Shown here one piece after another: positions 28,563 through 41,200 of a stretch of DNA of 64,000 nucleotides. Position 1 is the stretch's first letter, and each line of letters opens with the position of its first letter. Position numbers and translations under genes: made by a program. The notes beneath the pieces were generated by a model, which saw only the letters and a list, made by a program, of their open reading frames with translations, was not told the DNA's origin and did no database searches. The stretch covers positions 1-64,000 of the forward strand of contig CAWASE010000013.1 of NCBI GenBank assembly GCA_963784675.1, given 5' to 3'. Origin of the DNA: SCTD01 sp963784675 (GTDB taxonomy: Bacteria > Actinomycetota > Actinomycetes > Mycobacteriales > SCTD01).

Positions 28563-30692
28563 ATGAGCCCGTCCGTCGATCCGGAGCAGGGCGTGCCCGC
28601 CGAGGGCCAGCCTCCGACAGGCCCTCCGGAGATCGTGGCCCCCGCGGCGGGCTCGAACGCTGCGGACGCTGCGGCGCTGCTGTCCGGGGGCGACCTCACA
28701 CCGGCGGACGTCGCCGCCGTGCTGCACAGCGTCGTACCGGACGGTCCGGGCTACAGCGCGTCGTCGATCACGGTGCTCGAGGGGCTGGAGGCCGTCCGCA
28801 AGCGGCCCGGCATGTACATCGGCTCGACCGGACCCCGCGGGCTGCACCACCTGGTCTACGAGATCGTCGACAACGCCGTCGACGAGGCGCTGGCGGGGCA
28901 CTGCGACACGATCCTGGTGCGCCTGCTGGCCGACGGCGGCGTGCGGGTCGAGGACAACGGCCGTGGCATCCCGGTCGACCTGCACCCGGTCGAGCAGCGG
29001 CCGGCGATCGAGGTCGTGCTCACCACGCTGCACGCCGGCGGCAAGTTCGACGGCGAGTCCTACGCGGTGTCCGGCGGCCTGCACGGTGTCGGCGCGGCTG
29101 TGGTGAACGCGCTGTCGACCCGGCTCGAGGTCGAGATCCGCCGCGACGGCAAGCTCTGGACGCAGACCTACGACCGCTCGATCCCCGAGCCGCTGGTCGA
29201 GGCGGGCGACACCGACGAGACCGGCAGCACCGTGACGTTCTGGGCCGACCCGGACATCTTCACCGAGACGACCGAGTACTCCCGCGAGACGTTGCACCGG
29301 CGGCTGCAGGAGATGGCCTTCCTGAACAAGGGGCTCGGCATCACGCTGCGGGACGAGCGCGCCGTCTCAGCCCTGGAGGACGGGTCTGCGCGCGAGGACC
29401 GCTTCCGCTACCCCGGCGGCCTCGTCGACTACGTGGCCCACCTGAACCACTCCAAGGAACCCGTGCACCCCACGGTCATCGGGTTCAGCGACGAGACCAG
29501 CACCGGCATGCGGATGTCGATCGAGGTCGCGATGCAGTGGAACGACTCCTACAGCGAGTCGGTCTACACCTTCGCCAACACCATCAACACCGCCGAGGGC
29601 GGCACCCACGAAGAGGGCTTCCGGGCGGCGCTGACGACGACCTTCAACGAGTGGGCCAAGAGCAAGGGCCACCTGAAGGAGAAGGACAACAACCTGGAGG
29701 GCTCCGACATCCGCGAGGGTCTGACGGCGATCATCAGCCTCAAGATCGCCGACCCGCAGTTCGAGGGACAGACCAAGACCAAGCTCGGCAACTCCGAGGC
29801 CAAGGGCTTCGTGCAGCGGGCGACCCGGCAGTGGTTGCAGGACTGGTTCGACCGCAACCCGGCCGACGGCAAGATGATCGTCACCAAGGCGACACAAGCC
29901 GCCCGGGCCCGGCTGGCCGCACGACAGGCGCGCGACCTCACCCGTCGCAAGGGTCTGCTGGAGTCCTCGTCGTTGCCCGGCAAGCTCGCCGACTGCCAGT
30001 CGACGGACCCTCGCGAGTCCGAGCTGTACGTCGTCGAGGGTGACAGCGCCGGCGGGAGCGCCAAGGGCGGCCGCGACTCCAAGTTCCAGGCCATCCTGCC
30101 GATCCGCGGAAAGATCCTCAACGTCGAGAAGGCGCGGATCGACCGGGTGCTCGCGAACACCGAGGTCCAGGCGATGATCACCGCGCTGGGGACCGGCATC
30201 CACGAGGAGTTCGACGCCGGCAAGCTGAGGTACCACAAGGTGGTCCTGATGGCCGACGCCGACGTCGACGGCCAGCACATCCGCACCCTGCTGCTCACGC
30301 TGCTGTTCCGCTTCATGCGCCCGCTGGTCGAGCTGGGGCACGTCTACCTGGCCCAGCCGCCGCTGTACAAGGTGAAGTGGAACGGCGGCGAGATCATGTA
30401 CGCCTACTCCGACCGCGAGCGGGACGGGCTGATCACGGCGGGGCAGCAGGCCGGCAAGAAGCTGCCGAAGAGCGGCGAGGCCGTGCAGCGCTTCAAGGGT
30501 CTGGGTGAGATGAACGCCGAAGAGCTGTGGAGCACCACGATGGACCCGGCCCACCGGGTGCTGCTGCAGGTCACCCTCGACGACGCCGCCAGCGCCGACG
30601 CCCTGTTCGCGACCCTGATGGGGGAGGACGTCGAGGCCCGACGCTCCTTCATCCAACGCAATGCCCGTGACGTCCGTTTCCTGGACATCTAG
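28563..30692 (+). CDS. gyrB: DNA gyrase subunit B
   Basis: 709 aa. ATG 28563 follows GGAGG closely. GHKL ATPase: GLEAVRKRPGMYIGS, EIVDNAVDEALAG, DNGRGIPVD, GGKFDGESYAVSGGLHGVGA. TOPRIM: VVEGDSAGGSAKGGRDS and MADADVDGQHIRTLLL. The C-terminus MGEDVEARRSFIQ is complete. The N-terminus has about 65 extra residues (Pro/Ala/Gly-rich) before the conserved SSITVLEGL, making it longer than most GyrB. It forms the A2B2 gyrase introducing negative supercoils. It is followed after 83 bp, holding two parS palindromes, by gyrA. Confidence 0.97.
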   Translation: MSPSVDPEQGVPAEGQPPTGPPEIVAPAAGSNAADAAALLSGGDLTPADVAAVLHSVVPDGPGYSASSITVLEGLEAVRKRPGMYIGSTGPRGLHHLVYEIVDNAVDEALAGHCDTILVRLLADGGVRVEDNGRGIPVDLHPVEQRPAIEVVLTTLHAGGKFDGESYAVSGGLHGVGAAVVNALSTRLEVEIRRDGKLWTQTYDRSIPEPLVEAGDTDETGSTVTFWADPDIFTETTEYSRETLHRRLQEMAFLNKGLGITLRDERAVSALEDGSAREDRFRYPGGLVDYVAHLNHSKEPVHPTVIGFSDETSTGMRMSIEVAMQWNDSYSESVYTFANTINTAEGGTHEEGFRAALTTTFNEWAKSKGHLKEKDNNLEGSDIREGLTAIISLKIADPQFEGQTKTKLGNSEAKGFVQRATRQWLQDWFDRNPADGKMIVTKATQAARARLAARQARDLTRRKGLLESSSLPGKLADCQSTDPRESELYVVEGDSAGGSAKGGRDSKFQAILPIRGKILNVEKARIDRVLANTEVQAMITALGTGIHEEFDAGKLRYHKVVLMADADVDGQHIRTLLLTLLFRFMRPLVELGHVYLAQPPLYKVKWNGGEIMYAYSDRERDGLITAGQQAGKKLPKSGEAVQRFKGLGEMNAEELWSTTMDPAHRVLLQVTLDDAASADALFATLMGEDVEARRSFIQRNARDVRFLDI

Positions 30693-30696
30693 CCCG

Positions 30697-30710
30697 GTTC
30701 CACGTGGAAC
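30697..30710. promoter_or_regulatory. parS: parS centromere site 1 (ParB binding)
   Basis: Perfect 14-bp palindrome GTTCCACGTGGAAC just after the gyrB stop. It matches the actinobacterial parS core around CACGTG. It lies 44 bp from a second identical copy. Confidence 0.8.
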
Positions 30711-30739
30711 ACCGATGACCCCCAACCTCCTGAGCGCGC

Positions 30740-30755
30740 TGTTCCACGTGGAACA
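30740..30755. promoter_or_regulatory. parS: parS centromere site 2 (ParB binding)
   Basis: Perfect 16-bp palindrome TGTTCCACGTGGAACA in the gyrB-gyrA gap, 20 bp before the gyrA start. It is identical in its core to site 1, which argues for ParB binding rather than chance. Confidence 0.82.
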
Positions 30756-30775
30756 GGCCATCGAAAGGGTCCAGC

Positions 30776-33495
<2,720 letters not shown>

Positions 33496-33499
<4 letters not shown>

Positions 33500-34591
33500 C
33501 CACCCCGTCCGGCGGACCGCCGCGCGAGCAGCTGACCGATGACCTGTCCGACGACATGATTCACGTGGAACAGTCTGGGGACCGGCCGCCGCCTGGTCCA
33601 CAGGGTGCGCCTGCGCAGCGTCCTGCCGCCGGGGCCCCGGCGCCCGGGGCCTCGGCGTCCCCGGCGGCTGGCCCGGCAGCGTCCACCGACGCGCCCTCCG
33701 GCCCTGCGGACTCCGCCCCCCGTTCCACCGGTGCGCCCGTGTCCGGCTCAGGTAGTGGCGCGTCGGCGACGGGATCCGGCTCGCTCAGGACCCCGCCCGG
33801 CGCCGACAGGGGTCAGCCGATCTCTCCCGCTACGACGGCCGCGCGCGACCGCCCAGCAGCGGACCTCCGGTCCGGCTCCCTGGGCCCGACCACCGGCGGA
33901 GGCGCGACCCCCTCCGCCGGCCCGCCTGGGACGGGCGCCGACACCCCGAGCAGCGCGCCGCCCTCCACCACGACGCCCCCCACCACGACGCTCCCCACAC
34001 ACGCTCCCCACCGCCGGCGGCCCCACCGCCGCGAAGCCGACGTCGGCCGGCACGTCCGCCGCCGCCGGGGCCGCCGCGGGCCTCAGCGGTACCGGGGCAG
34101 GCCGTCCCGGACCGACGCCGGACGGAGGTCCCGAGCAGCCCACCGAGCCGCGTACCCCCGCCGCAGGTACTGCACGACGCACGGCGCCGGCCCGCCCGGT
34201 CGCGCCGGCTCGCGGTGCGGCGCGCACCGGCCGCAAGGGCGGAGCACGGCGGGCCCGGCTGGCCCTGCGCCGGATCGACCCCTGGTCGGTGTTCATCTTC
34301 ACCCTGATCGCGTCGGTGTTCGTCGGGGTCGCCCTAGTCGTGGCGGTCTTTGTGCTGTACACGGTGCTCAACAGCCTCGGCGTGGTCAGCAGCCTCAACG
34401 ACCTCGTCGGGGAGGTGAACGGCGGGGGCGGCGCACTCATCACCCAGGGGCGTGCGCTCGCCGTGGCGGGGGTGCTCGCCGCCATCGAGGTGGTGCTGCT
34501 GGTCCTGCTGGCCACCCTCGGGTCGCTGCTCTACAACCTGTGCGCCTCCTTCACCGGCGGGCTGGACCTGACGCTCGCGGAACGGGACTGA
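33496..34591 (+). CDS. DUF3566 membrane protein with long disordered N-terminus (one +1 frameshift near 34006)
   Basis: About 364 aa when one C of the C4 run at 34006-34009 is removed. The start ATG 33496 overlaps the gyrA stop. The first about 250 residues are Pro/Ala/Gly/Thr-rich and continue in the second frame after the shift (PTAGGPTAAKPTSAG). The C-terminal DUF3566 part is RLALRRIDPWSVFIFTLIAS with two transmembrane segments (IFTLIASVFVGVALVVAVFVL and VAGVLAAIEVVLLVLLATL) and the ending YNLCASFTGGLDLTLAERD. This gene downstream of gyrA is conserved in actinobacteria; function unknown. Codons 21-26 contain a parS-like palindrome. Confidence 0.85.
33557..33572. promoter_or_regulatory. Degenerate parS-like site inside the DUF3566 gene
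   Basis: TGATTCACGTGGAACA: perfect right half and CACGTG core, left half with one mismatch to the classic TGTTTCACG. It lies within codons 21-26, about 2.8 kb from the two perfect sites. Confidence 0.5.
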
Positions 34592-34647
34592 GCCGCCTCC
34601 CGGCACCGCGTCGCCCCGCTGCCAGAGGTCGCTCGCGGCCGGTGGTG

Positions 34648-34653
34648 TACTCT
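34648..34653 (+). promoter_or_regulatory. Candidate -10 element of tRNA-Ile promoter
   Basis: TACTCT at 34648-34653, about 27 nt upstream of the tRNA-Ile 5' end. No good -35 hexamer was found. Confidence 0.3.
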
Positions 34654-34679
34654 CGCCGATCGTGCCGCAGGCACGTCCG

Positions 34680-34753
34680 GGGCCTGTAGCTCAGACGGTT
34701 AGAGCGCATCCCTGATAAGGATGAGGCCGGAGGTTCAAGTCCTCCCAGGCCCA
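34680..34753 (+). tRNA. tRNA-Ile (anticodon GAT)
   Basis: 74 nt. Acceptor GGGCCTG pairs with CAGGCCC; D-arm AGCTCAGACGGTTAGAGC; anticodon stem-loop with CTGATAA (GAT); T-arm GGAGGTTCAAGTCCTCC; discriminator A. No CCA is encoded. It is the usual tRNA-Ile next to gyrA in actinobacteria. Confidence 0.96.
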
Positions 34754-34830
34754 CCCCCCGGTCGGTTCCCTCCCCGCACGACCCGCTGTCCGCGTCCCTG
34801 CCGAAGGGGCCGGCGAGCCTAGGAGCGCCC

Positions 34831-34959
34831 GTGCGACGACCCGCCGTCCTGGCCCTGCTGCTCGGTGCGGGGGCCTTCCTGCTCCGGCGCCGTACCGCGC
34901 GCGGACGCCAGGAGCGCGACGTATGGACGACCGCGACCAGCACGCCCGACCTGCGCTGA
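34831..34959 (+). CDS. DLW-39 family small protein
   Basis: 42 aa, too short for routine length cut-offs. GTG 34831 has a strong AGGAG five bases upstream. The protein has a hydrophobic N-terminal helix (RRPAVLALLLGAGAFLLRRR) followed by a basic and acidic stretch and DVWTTAT near the end, the counterpart of the DLW-x-AT motif that names the family. Family members are about 40 aa, single-pass, and usually sit between the tRNA-Ile and tRNA-Ala genes downstream of gyrA, exactly as here. Function unknown. Confidence 0.75.
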   Translation: MRRPAVLALLLGAGAFLLRRRTARGRQERDVWTTATSTPDLR

Positions 34960-34972
34960 TCAGCACCGCAAC

Positions 34973-35045
34973 GGGGCCATAGCTCAACTGGCAGAGCACC
35001 GCCTTTGCAAGGCGGGGGTTCGGGGTTCGAGTCCCCGTGGCTCCA
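34973..35045 (+). tRNA. tRNA-Ala (anticodon TGC)
   Basis: 73 nt. Acceptor GGGGCCA pairs with TGGCTCC (one G-T wobble); anticodon loop TTTGCAA (TGC); T-arm CGGGGTTCGAGTCCCCG; discriminator A. No CCA is encoded. Confidence 0.96.
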
Positions 35046-35281
35046 CCCTCACACGCCGCTCGCGAACCACCCGGGCGACGCGCAACGACGGCCCGGCCCG
35101 CTGCGGGGCCGTTGCCCCGGCGGTGCATCGCCGACTGCCAGACATTGGCGGCCGTGAAGGCTCATCTTCGGCGGGCTGCGTGCCGAGAGACATCGGGGAC
35201 GGTCCCCGCCGTCCCGGCCCGGGGGACGCTCCGCGGCCGCGTCAGGACGGCCGGACCCGTACCGGTGGCAGGGAGTACCGC

Positions 35282-38200
35282 ATGCCTGTGCAGGGGAGCG
35301 GCCGGAGCAGGCCGCGGACCCGGGCTGCCGTCCTCTGCGCGCTGTTCCTGACCGCCCTGGGCATGCTCGCCCTGCTGGCGCAGCCGGCGTCGGCCGCGCC
35401 GCCGCCGGCACCCACGCTCGTGTCCTCCCCGGTGAGCCCGAGCGACGATCCGTCGCCGACCTGGACGTACCTGGTGCCGCCGGCCCCGGCGGACTCCGTC
35501 GTCGTGCAGGGCGCGCCTGCCACGGGCACCGTCACGACCGCGTCGGTGCACACCGGGGAGTGCGCGCTCACCCGTGTGCTGCCGGCGCCCGAAGCCGCCT
35601 TCTCGGCGGCGGCGCCGTGCAACGTCACCCTGTCGGGCCGGTTGTCCTACACCGGGTCGGTCACCGTCGACGGGCCGGTCAGCCTGTCGCTCAGGGTCGT
35701 CCGGACCACCACGACCACCGCGCGGGACCCGCTCGGGGTGGTGCTGTCGCAGACGACGACCCGCGAGGTCGGCCCGGTCACCAGCTCGGTCCCCTACGTG
35801 TTCGACGGGCAGGCGCCGGTCGTCACCGTCACCGGCCCGACCTCGGGACGCGTCGCGCAACCCCACTACGACCTGAAGATCGTCGACGGCACCGCCACCG
35901 ATCCGGTCTGCACGGTCGACGGCGTCGCCGTGGGCTGCTCGACGGGTGCGGGGCTGACCTCGCCCGCCCTGGCCGACGGGAGCCACGTCGTCGTCGTCAC
36001 GGCGACCGACCGCGGCGGGCGAAGCACGTCCGTCAGCACGACCTACCTGCTCGACAGCGTCGCGGACGTGACGCTGACGCCCGGGACCGGCCTCGGCAGG
36101 AACCCGACCCCGAGCTGGTCCTTCGGCGGGTCAGAGCCGTGGGTCAGCGCGACCTGCTCGCTGCGCACCGGGGCGACGGTCGTGCAGAGCGGACCGTGCA
36201 CGAGCCTGACCAGCCACACCGCCGCCGCGCTGCCGGCGACCAGCGGCACCGACTACGTCCTGACCGTCACCGTCGCCGACGCGGCCGGCAACACCGCGAC
36301 CGCCACCGCGACCTACCGCCTGGACACCCGGACCTCGGTGACGGTCTCACCGGTGACGCGCACGGGCAACGACCCGACGCCGACCTGGACGCTGGACGGT
36401 GAGGCGTGGGCGTCAGCGACCTGCACCCTGCGACAGGGCACGACCGTGGTCCAGGCCGGACCCTGCACCAGCCTGACCTCCCACACCGCGGCTGCCCTGC
36501 CCCCTACCACCGGCACCGACTACGTGCTGACCGTCGACGTCGTCGATGCGGCCGGGAACACCGCGACCGGCACCGCGGCCTACCGGCTCGCGACGTCGGT
36601 CACCCTGCAGGTGCTGCCGCCGGACCGCACGGGCAACGATCTCCGACCGAGCTGGACCTTGTCCGGCTCGTACACCCGCGCCACCTGCACGCTGCAGGTC
36701 GGACCCACCGTGGTGCAGACGGGACCGTGCTCCAGCCTCCGGTCCCACACCGTCGGCCCGCTGCCGGCCAGCCCCGGGACCGACTACGTGCTCACCGTCA
36801 CCGTCGCCGACGACGCCGGCAACACCGCGTCCGCGACGGCCGCCTACCGGCTCGACACCGTCGCCGACCTGACGGTGACCCCTGCCGCGCGGACCGGCAA
36901 CGACCCCTTGCCGACCTGGACGTTCGCGGGCAGCGAGCCCTGGGTCACCGCCACCTGCGCGCTGCGCCGAGGTGGCGCGACGATCCAGACCGGGCCGTGC
37001 TCGAGCCTGACGGAGCACACCGCGGGCCCGCTCCCGGCCACGACCGGCGCCGACTACCTGCTCAGGGTCACCGTCACCGACGCCGCGGGCAACACGGCCA
37101 CAGCGACAGCCACCTACCACCTCGACACGGTCACGGCGCTCACCGTCACCCCCGGCGCGGCGACGAGCAACGTCCGGACGCCCACGTGGCGCCTCACCGG
37201 CGACACCTACGCCGACGCCTCCTGCGTGCTCTCCACAGGTGGGACCGTGGTGCAGTCCGGACCCTGCTCGAGCCTGGTCGCCCATACCGCTGACCTGCTA
37301 CCGACAACGGCCGGCACCGACTACCTGCTCACCGTCACCGTCACCGACGCCGCCGGCAACACCGCCACCGCGACAGCCACCTACCGGCTCGACACGGCCA
37401 CCACGATCACGATCACACCGGCGGAGACCGTCGGCAACGACCGGACCCCGACCTGGACGCTGACCGGCGACGTCTGGGCCAGCGCCCGGTGCGTGCTGTC
37501 CGCCGGCGCCACCGTGGTGCAGACAGGACGGTGCTCGTCGTTGGGCGCCCACACCGCCGCCACGCTCCCGTCCACGAGCGGGACCGACTACCTGCTCACC
37601 GTGACAGTGACCGATGCGGCCGGCAACACCGCGACGGCGACATCGCGCTACCGGTTGGACACCGTTGCGGTGCTGGGTGTGAGCCCTGCGGTCCGCACCG
37701 GCAACGACCCGACGCCGACGTGGACCTTCTCCGGAGACGAGCCCTGGACGGCGGCCACGTGCATGCTCCGCCAGGGCGCCACCGTCGTGACGTCCGCTGA
37801 CTGCACGTCCCTGACCTCGTTCACCGCCCCCGTGCTGCCCGACACCGCCGGCGCGGACTACGTGCTCACCGTCACCGTCACCGATGGAGCGGGCAACACG
37901 GCGACCGCGACCGCGCGCTACCGGCTGGACACCCGCACGAGCGTCGCGGTATCGCCGGGCACCGCCGTGAGCAACAACCGCACCCCCACGTGGACGTTCA
38001 CCGGCGACACCTGGGTCAGCGCCACCTGCATCCTGAGGGCCGGAGCGACGGTGGTGGAGTCGGGACCCTGCTCGACCCTGTCCTCGCACACTGCGGGCGT
38101 GCTGCCGGACAGCGCGGGGATCGACTACGTGCTGACCGTGACGGTCGTCGACGCCGCCGGGAACACCGCGACTGCCGGGGCCTCCTACCGGCTCGACACC

Positions 38201-41200
38201 GTGGCGACGGTGGCGGTCACCCCGGCGTCACGCACCGGCAGCTCCACGACCCCGACCTGGACGTTCGCCGGCTCCGAGCCGTGGGTGAGCGCCACCTGCA
38301 CGCTGACCAGCGCGGGCGTCGTCGTGCGCAGCGGGCGCTGCTCGTCCCTGGACCAGCACACCGCGGCTCCGCTCCCCGCCACGGCCGGCACCGACTACCT
38401 CCTGACCGTCACGGTGACCGATGCCGCACGCAACACCGCGACCGCCACGGCGGAGTACCACCTCGACACGCTGCTGCGGCTGACCGTGCGCGGCCCGGTC
38501 GGAGCGGGCCGCGACCGGCAGCCGGTCTGGACCTACACCGACGAGCCGTACGTCGACGTCAGCTGCCGCCTGGTCGGTCCCGGCGGCGCCGTGCCCGGCG
38601 GCAGCTGCGGCCTGACCAGCTACACCGCGCCCCTGCTCCCGCCTACCGCGGGTGGCGACTACGTCCTGTCCGTCACCGCGACCGACGCCGCCGGCAACAC
38701 CAAGACCGTGGTCACGGCCGGCTATCACCTGGACACGTTCCTGGAGCTGACCGTGTCGGGACCGACCGGACCGAGCCCGCTGCGGACCCCCGCCTTCGCG
38801 TTCACCGGCGAGGCCTGGACGTCCGTGGTCTGCACCCTCGTGGGCCCGCTGGGCGCCGTCCCCGGGGGCAGCTGCGGCGCCGGCGGCTTCAGCGCGCCGC
38901 GGCTGGCCACCGACGGCGACTACACGCTCTCGGTCACCGCGCGCGACGCGGCCGGCAACGAGCGCACCGTCAGCGTCGGCTACGAGCTGGACACGCTTGC
39001 CCTGACCCTGCGCGGCCCGGTCGGCCCCAGCCCCGACCGTCGCCCCACCTGGGTCTTCGACGCCGAGCCCTACACCGCGGCCCGCTGCGTGCTGCGAGGT
39101 CCGGCGGGAGTCGTCGTCGACGTCCCGTGCACCACCCTGTCCAGCTTCACCGCCCCGACGTTGCCGACCAGTGCTCGCGCGCTCTACACGCTGACGGTGA
39201 CGGTCACCGACCGGCGCGGCAACACCGGCTCGCTGACCTCGCCGCCGTACCTGCTCGACACGCAGCCCCCGACGATCGCGGTGACGGGTCCGACGGCGCC
39301 CGGTCGAGCTGCCACCGTGACCTGGCGGGTACAGGTCGACGGGGCGCTGTCCGCAGCGGTCTGCCGGCTGCTGCGCAACGGCGAGGTCGTCCGGGACGTC
39401 AGCTGTCCCGGGACCCTTGCCCTCACCCTGCCCGGTGACGGCACCTGGACGCTGTCGGTCACTGTCGTCGACCTGGCCGGGAACACCGCGACCAGCCTGT
39501 CCGCGCCGTACGTCTACGACGCCATCGCGCCGACGGCCCCTGGCGTGAGCCCGATCAGCGCGGTCTCCCGCGCGTCCGACGTCGTCTGGACCCTGAGCAC
39601 CGAGCCCGGCACGGTGCTGCGCTGCCGGCTGCTCCGCGAAGATCTAGAGCTGCGCCCGTGGACGGCCTGCGACGGCACGTACCTGGCCAGCCTGCCGTCC
39701 GACGGCGGCTACGTGCTCGAGGCCCAGGCCTTCGACGCGGTCGGGCCCGGACCGGTCACGCGCGCGAGCTACCTGCTGGACACCGTCAGCCCGGTACCGG
39801 CGGCGATCTCCGGGCCGAGCGGACCCTCCCGCACCCGGACGGTGACCTGGACCTTCCAGGCAGAGGCGGGCGGCACGCGCTGCCGACTGCTCCGAGGCAC
39901 CACCCCGCTCACCGACTTCGCCTCCTGCGAGCCGACCGGCGCGAGCTACAACCTGACCGACCTGCCGGACGGCAGCTACGTCCTGCAGGTGGAGACGACC
40001 GACGCCGCCGGCAACAGCTCCGTCGGGAGCTCCTCGCCCTACGTCCTGGACACGACGGCGCCAGGCGCCCCGGTGGTCACCGGCCCCAGCGGGCCGTCCG
40101 CCGACCGCCAGCCTCGTTTCACGTGGATCAGCGAGCCCGGCGCGCCTGCCGAGTGCGCCCTGTCCCGGGACGGCGGCCCCGCGGCCTTCGTCACGTGCTC
40201 GTCGCCGTTCGCGCCCGTCCTGGGCACCGACGGCACCTGGACGCTGACCGTGCGCGTGACGGATGCCGCCGGCAACGTCAGCGCAGCGACGGCCAGCGGC
40301 GGCTACGTGCTGGACACGACCCCGCCGCCCCCGCCGTTGGTCGCGGCTCCGCGACCGGTCGGTCGCGACCTGCGGCCGTCGTGGTCCGTCGACAGCGAGG
40401 CCGGCTCCACCTCCGAGTGCCGGCTGACCGGGCCGGACGGACGCCCCGGGTCGTGGCTGGTGTGCACGGCACCGTTCCTCACCGCGCTGCCCGCCGGACG
40501 CGACGGCCTGTACGTGCTGGAGGTACGGTCCACCGATGCTGCCGGCAACGTCAGCGCGGCCGGACGGGGCCAGTACCTGCTCGACACGACCGCGCCGGCC
40601 GCCCCCAAGGTCACCACGCTGGTCGCGGCCGGCCGCTCTCGCACACCCTCGTTCAGCTTCACGACCGGGGTCGGCGAGACGGCCCGCTGCCGGCTGACCT
40701 CAGGCTCCAAGGTCGTCTACGACCTGTTCGACTGCAGCAGCCCGGCGACGCTGGACCTCACCGGGCTCGACGACGGCCCCTACACCCTGCTCGTCCGCCT
40801 GGTCGACGCCGCGGGCAACACCGGCTCGGCCGGTTCGGCCGTCTACCTGCTGGACACCACCCCGCCGGCCGCGCCCACCTTCACCGCTACGCCGGGATCG
40901 CCCGCGCCGGGGACCCGGCCCGGTTGGTCGTTCAGCGCGGAGTCCGGCGCCACCTTCGTGTGTCGCGTGAGCTTCCCGAGCGGCGCGGTGCGCGAGCTGC
41001 CGTCGTGCGCGTCCCCGCTGGTGGTGAACCTGGACGGCCTGCCTGACGGCAGCTACGTGCTCTCCGTGCGCGCCGTGGACGCTGCCGGCAACGTGGGGCT
41101 CGCGGTCACCGACACCTACGTGCTCTCCTCCGCTGCGCCGGCCGTGCCGAGCGTGTCCGGTCCGACGGGGCCGAGCACGCTGCGGACCCCGGGCTGGACG

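Noticed and set aside
35046..35281. Possible c-di-GMP riboswitch upstream of the giant protein, suggested by the neighbouring cyclase
   Set aside because: No match to the conserved core of GEMM-I by eye; only ordinary GC-rich hairpins.
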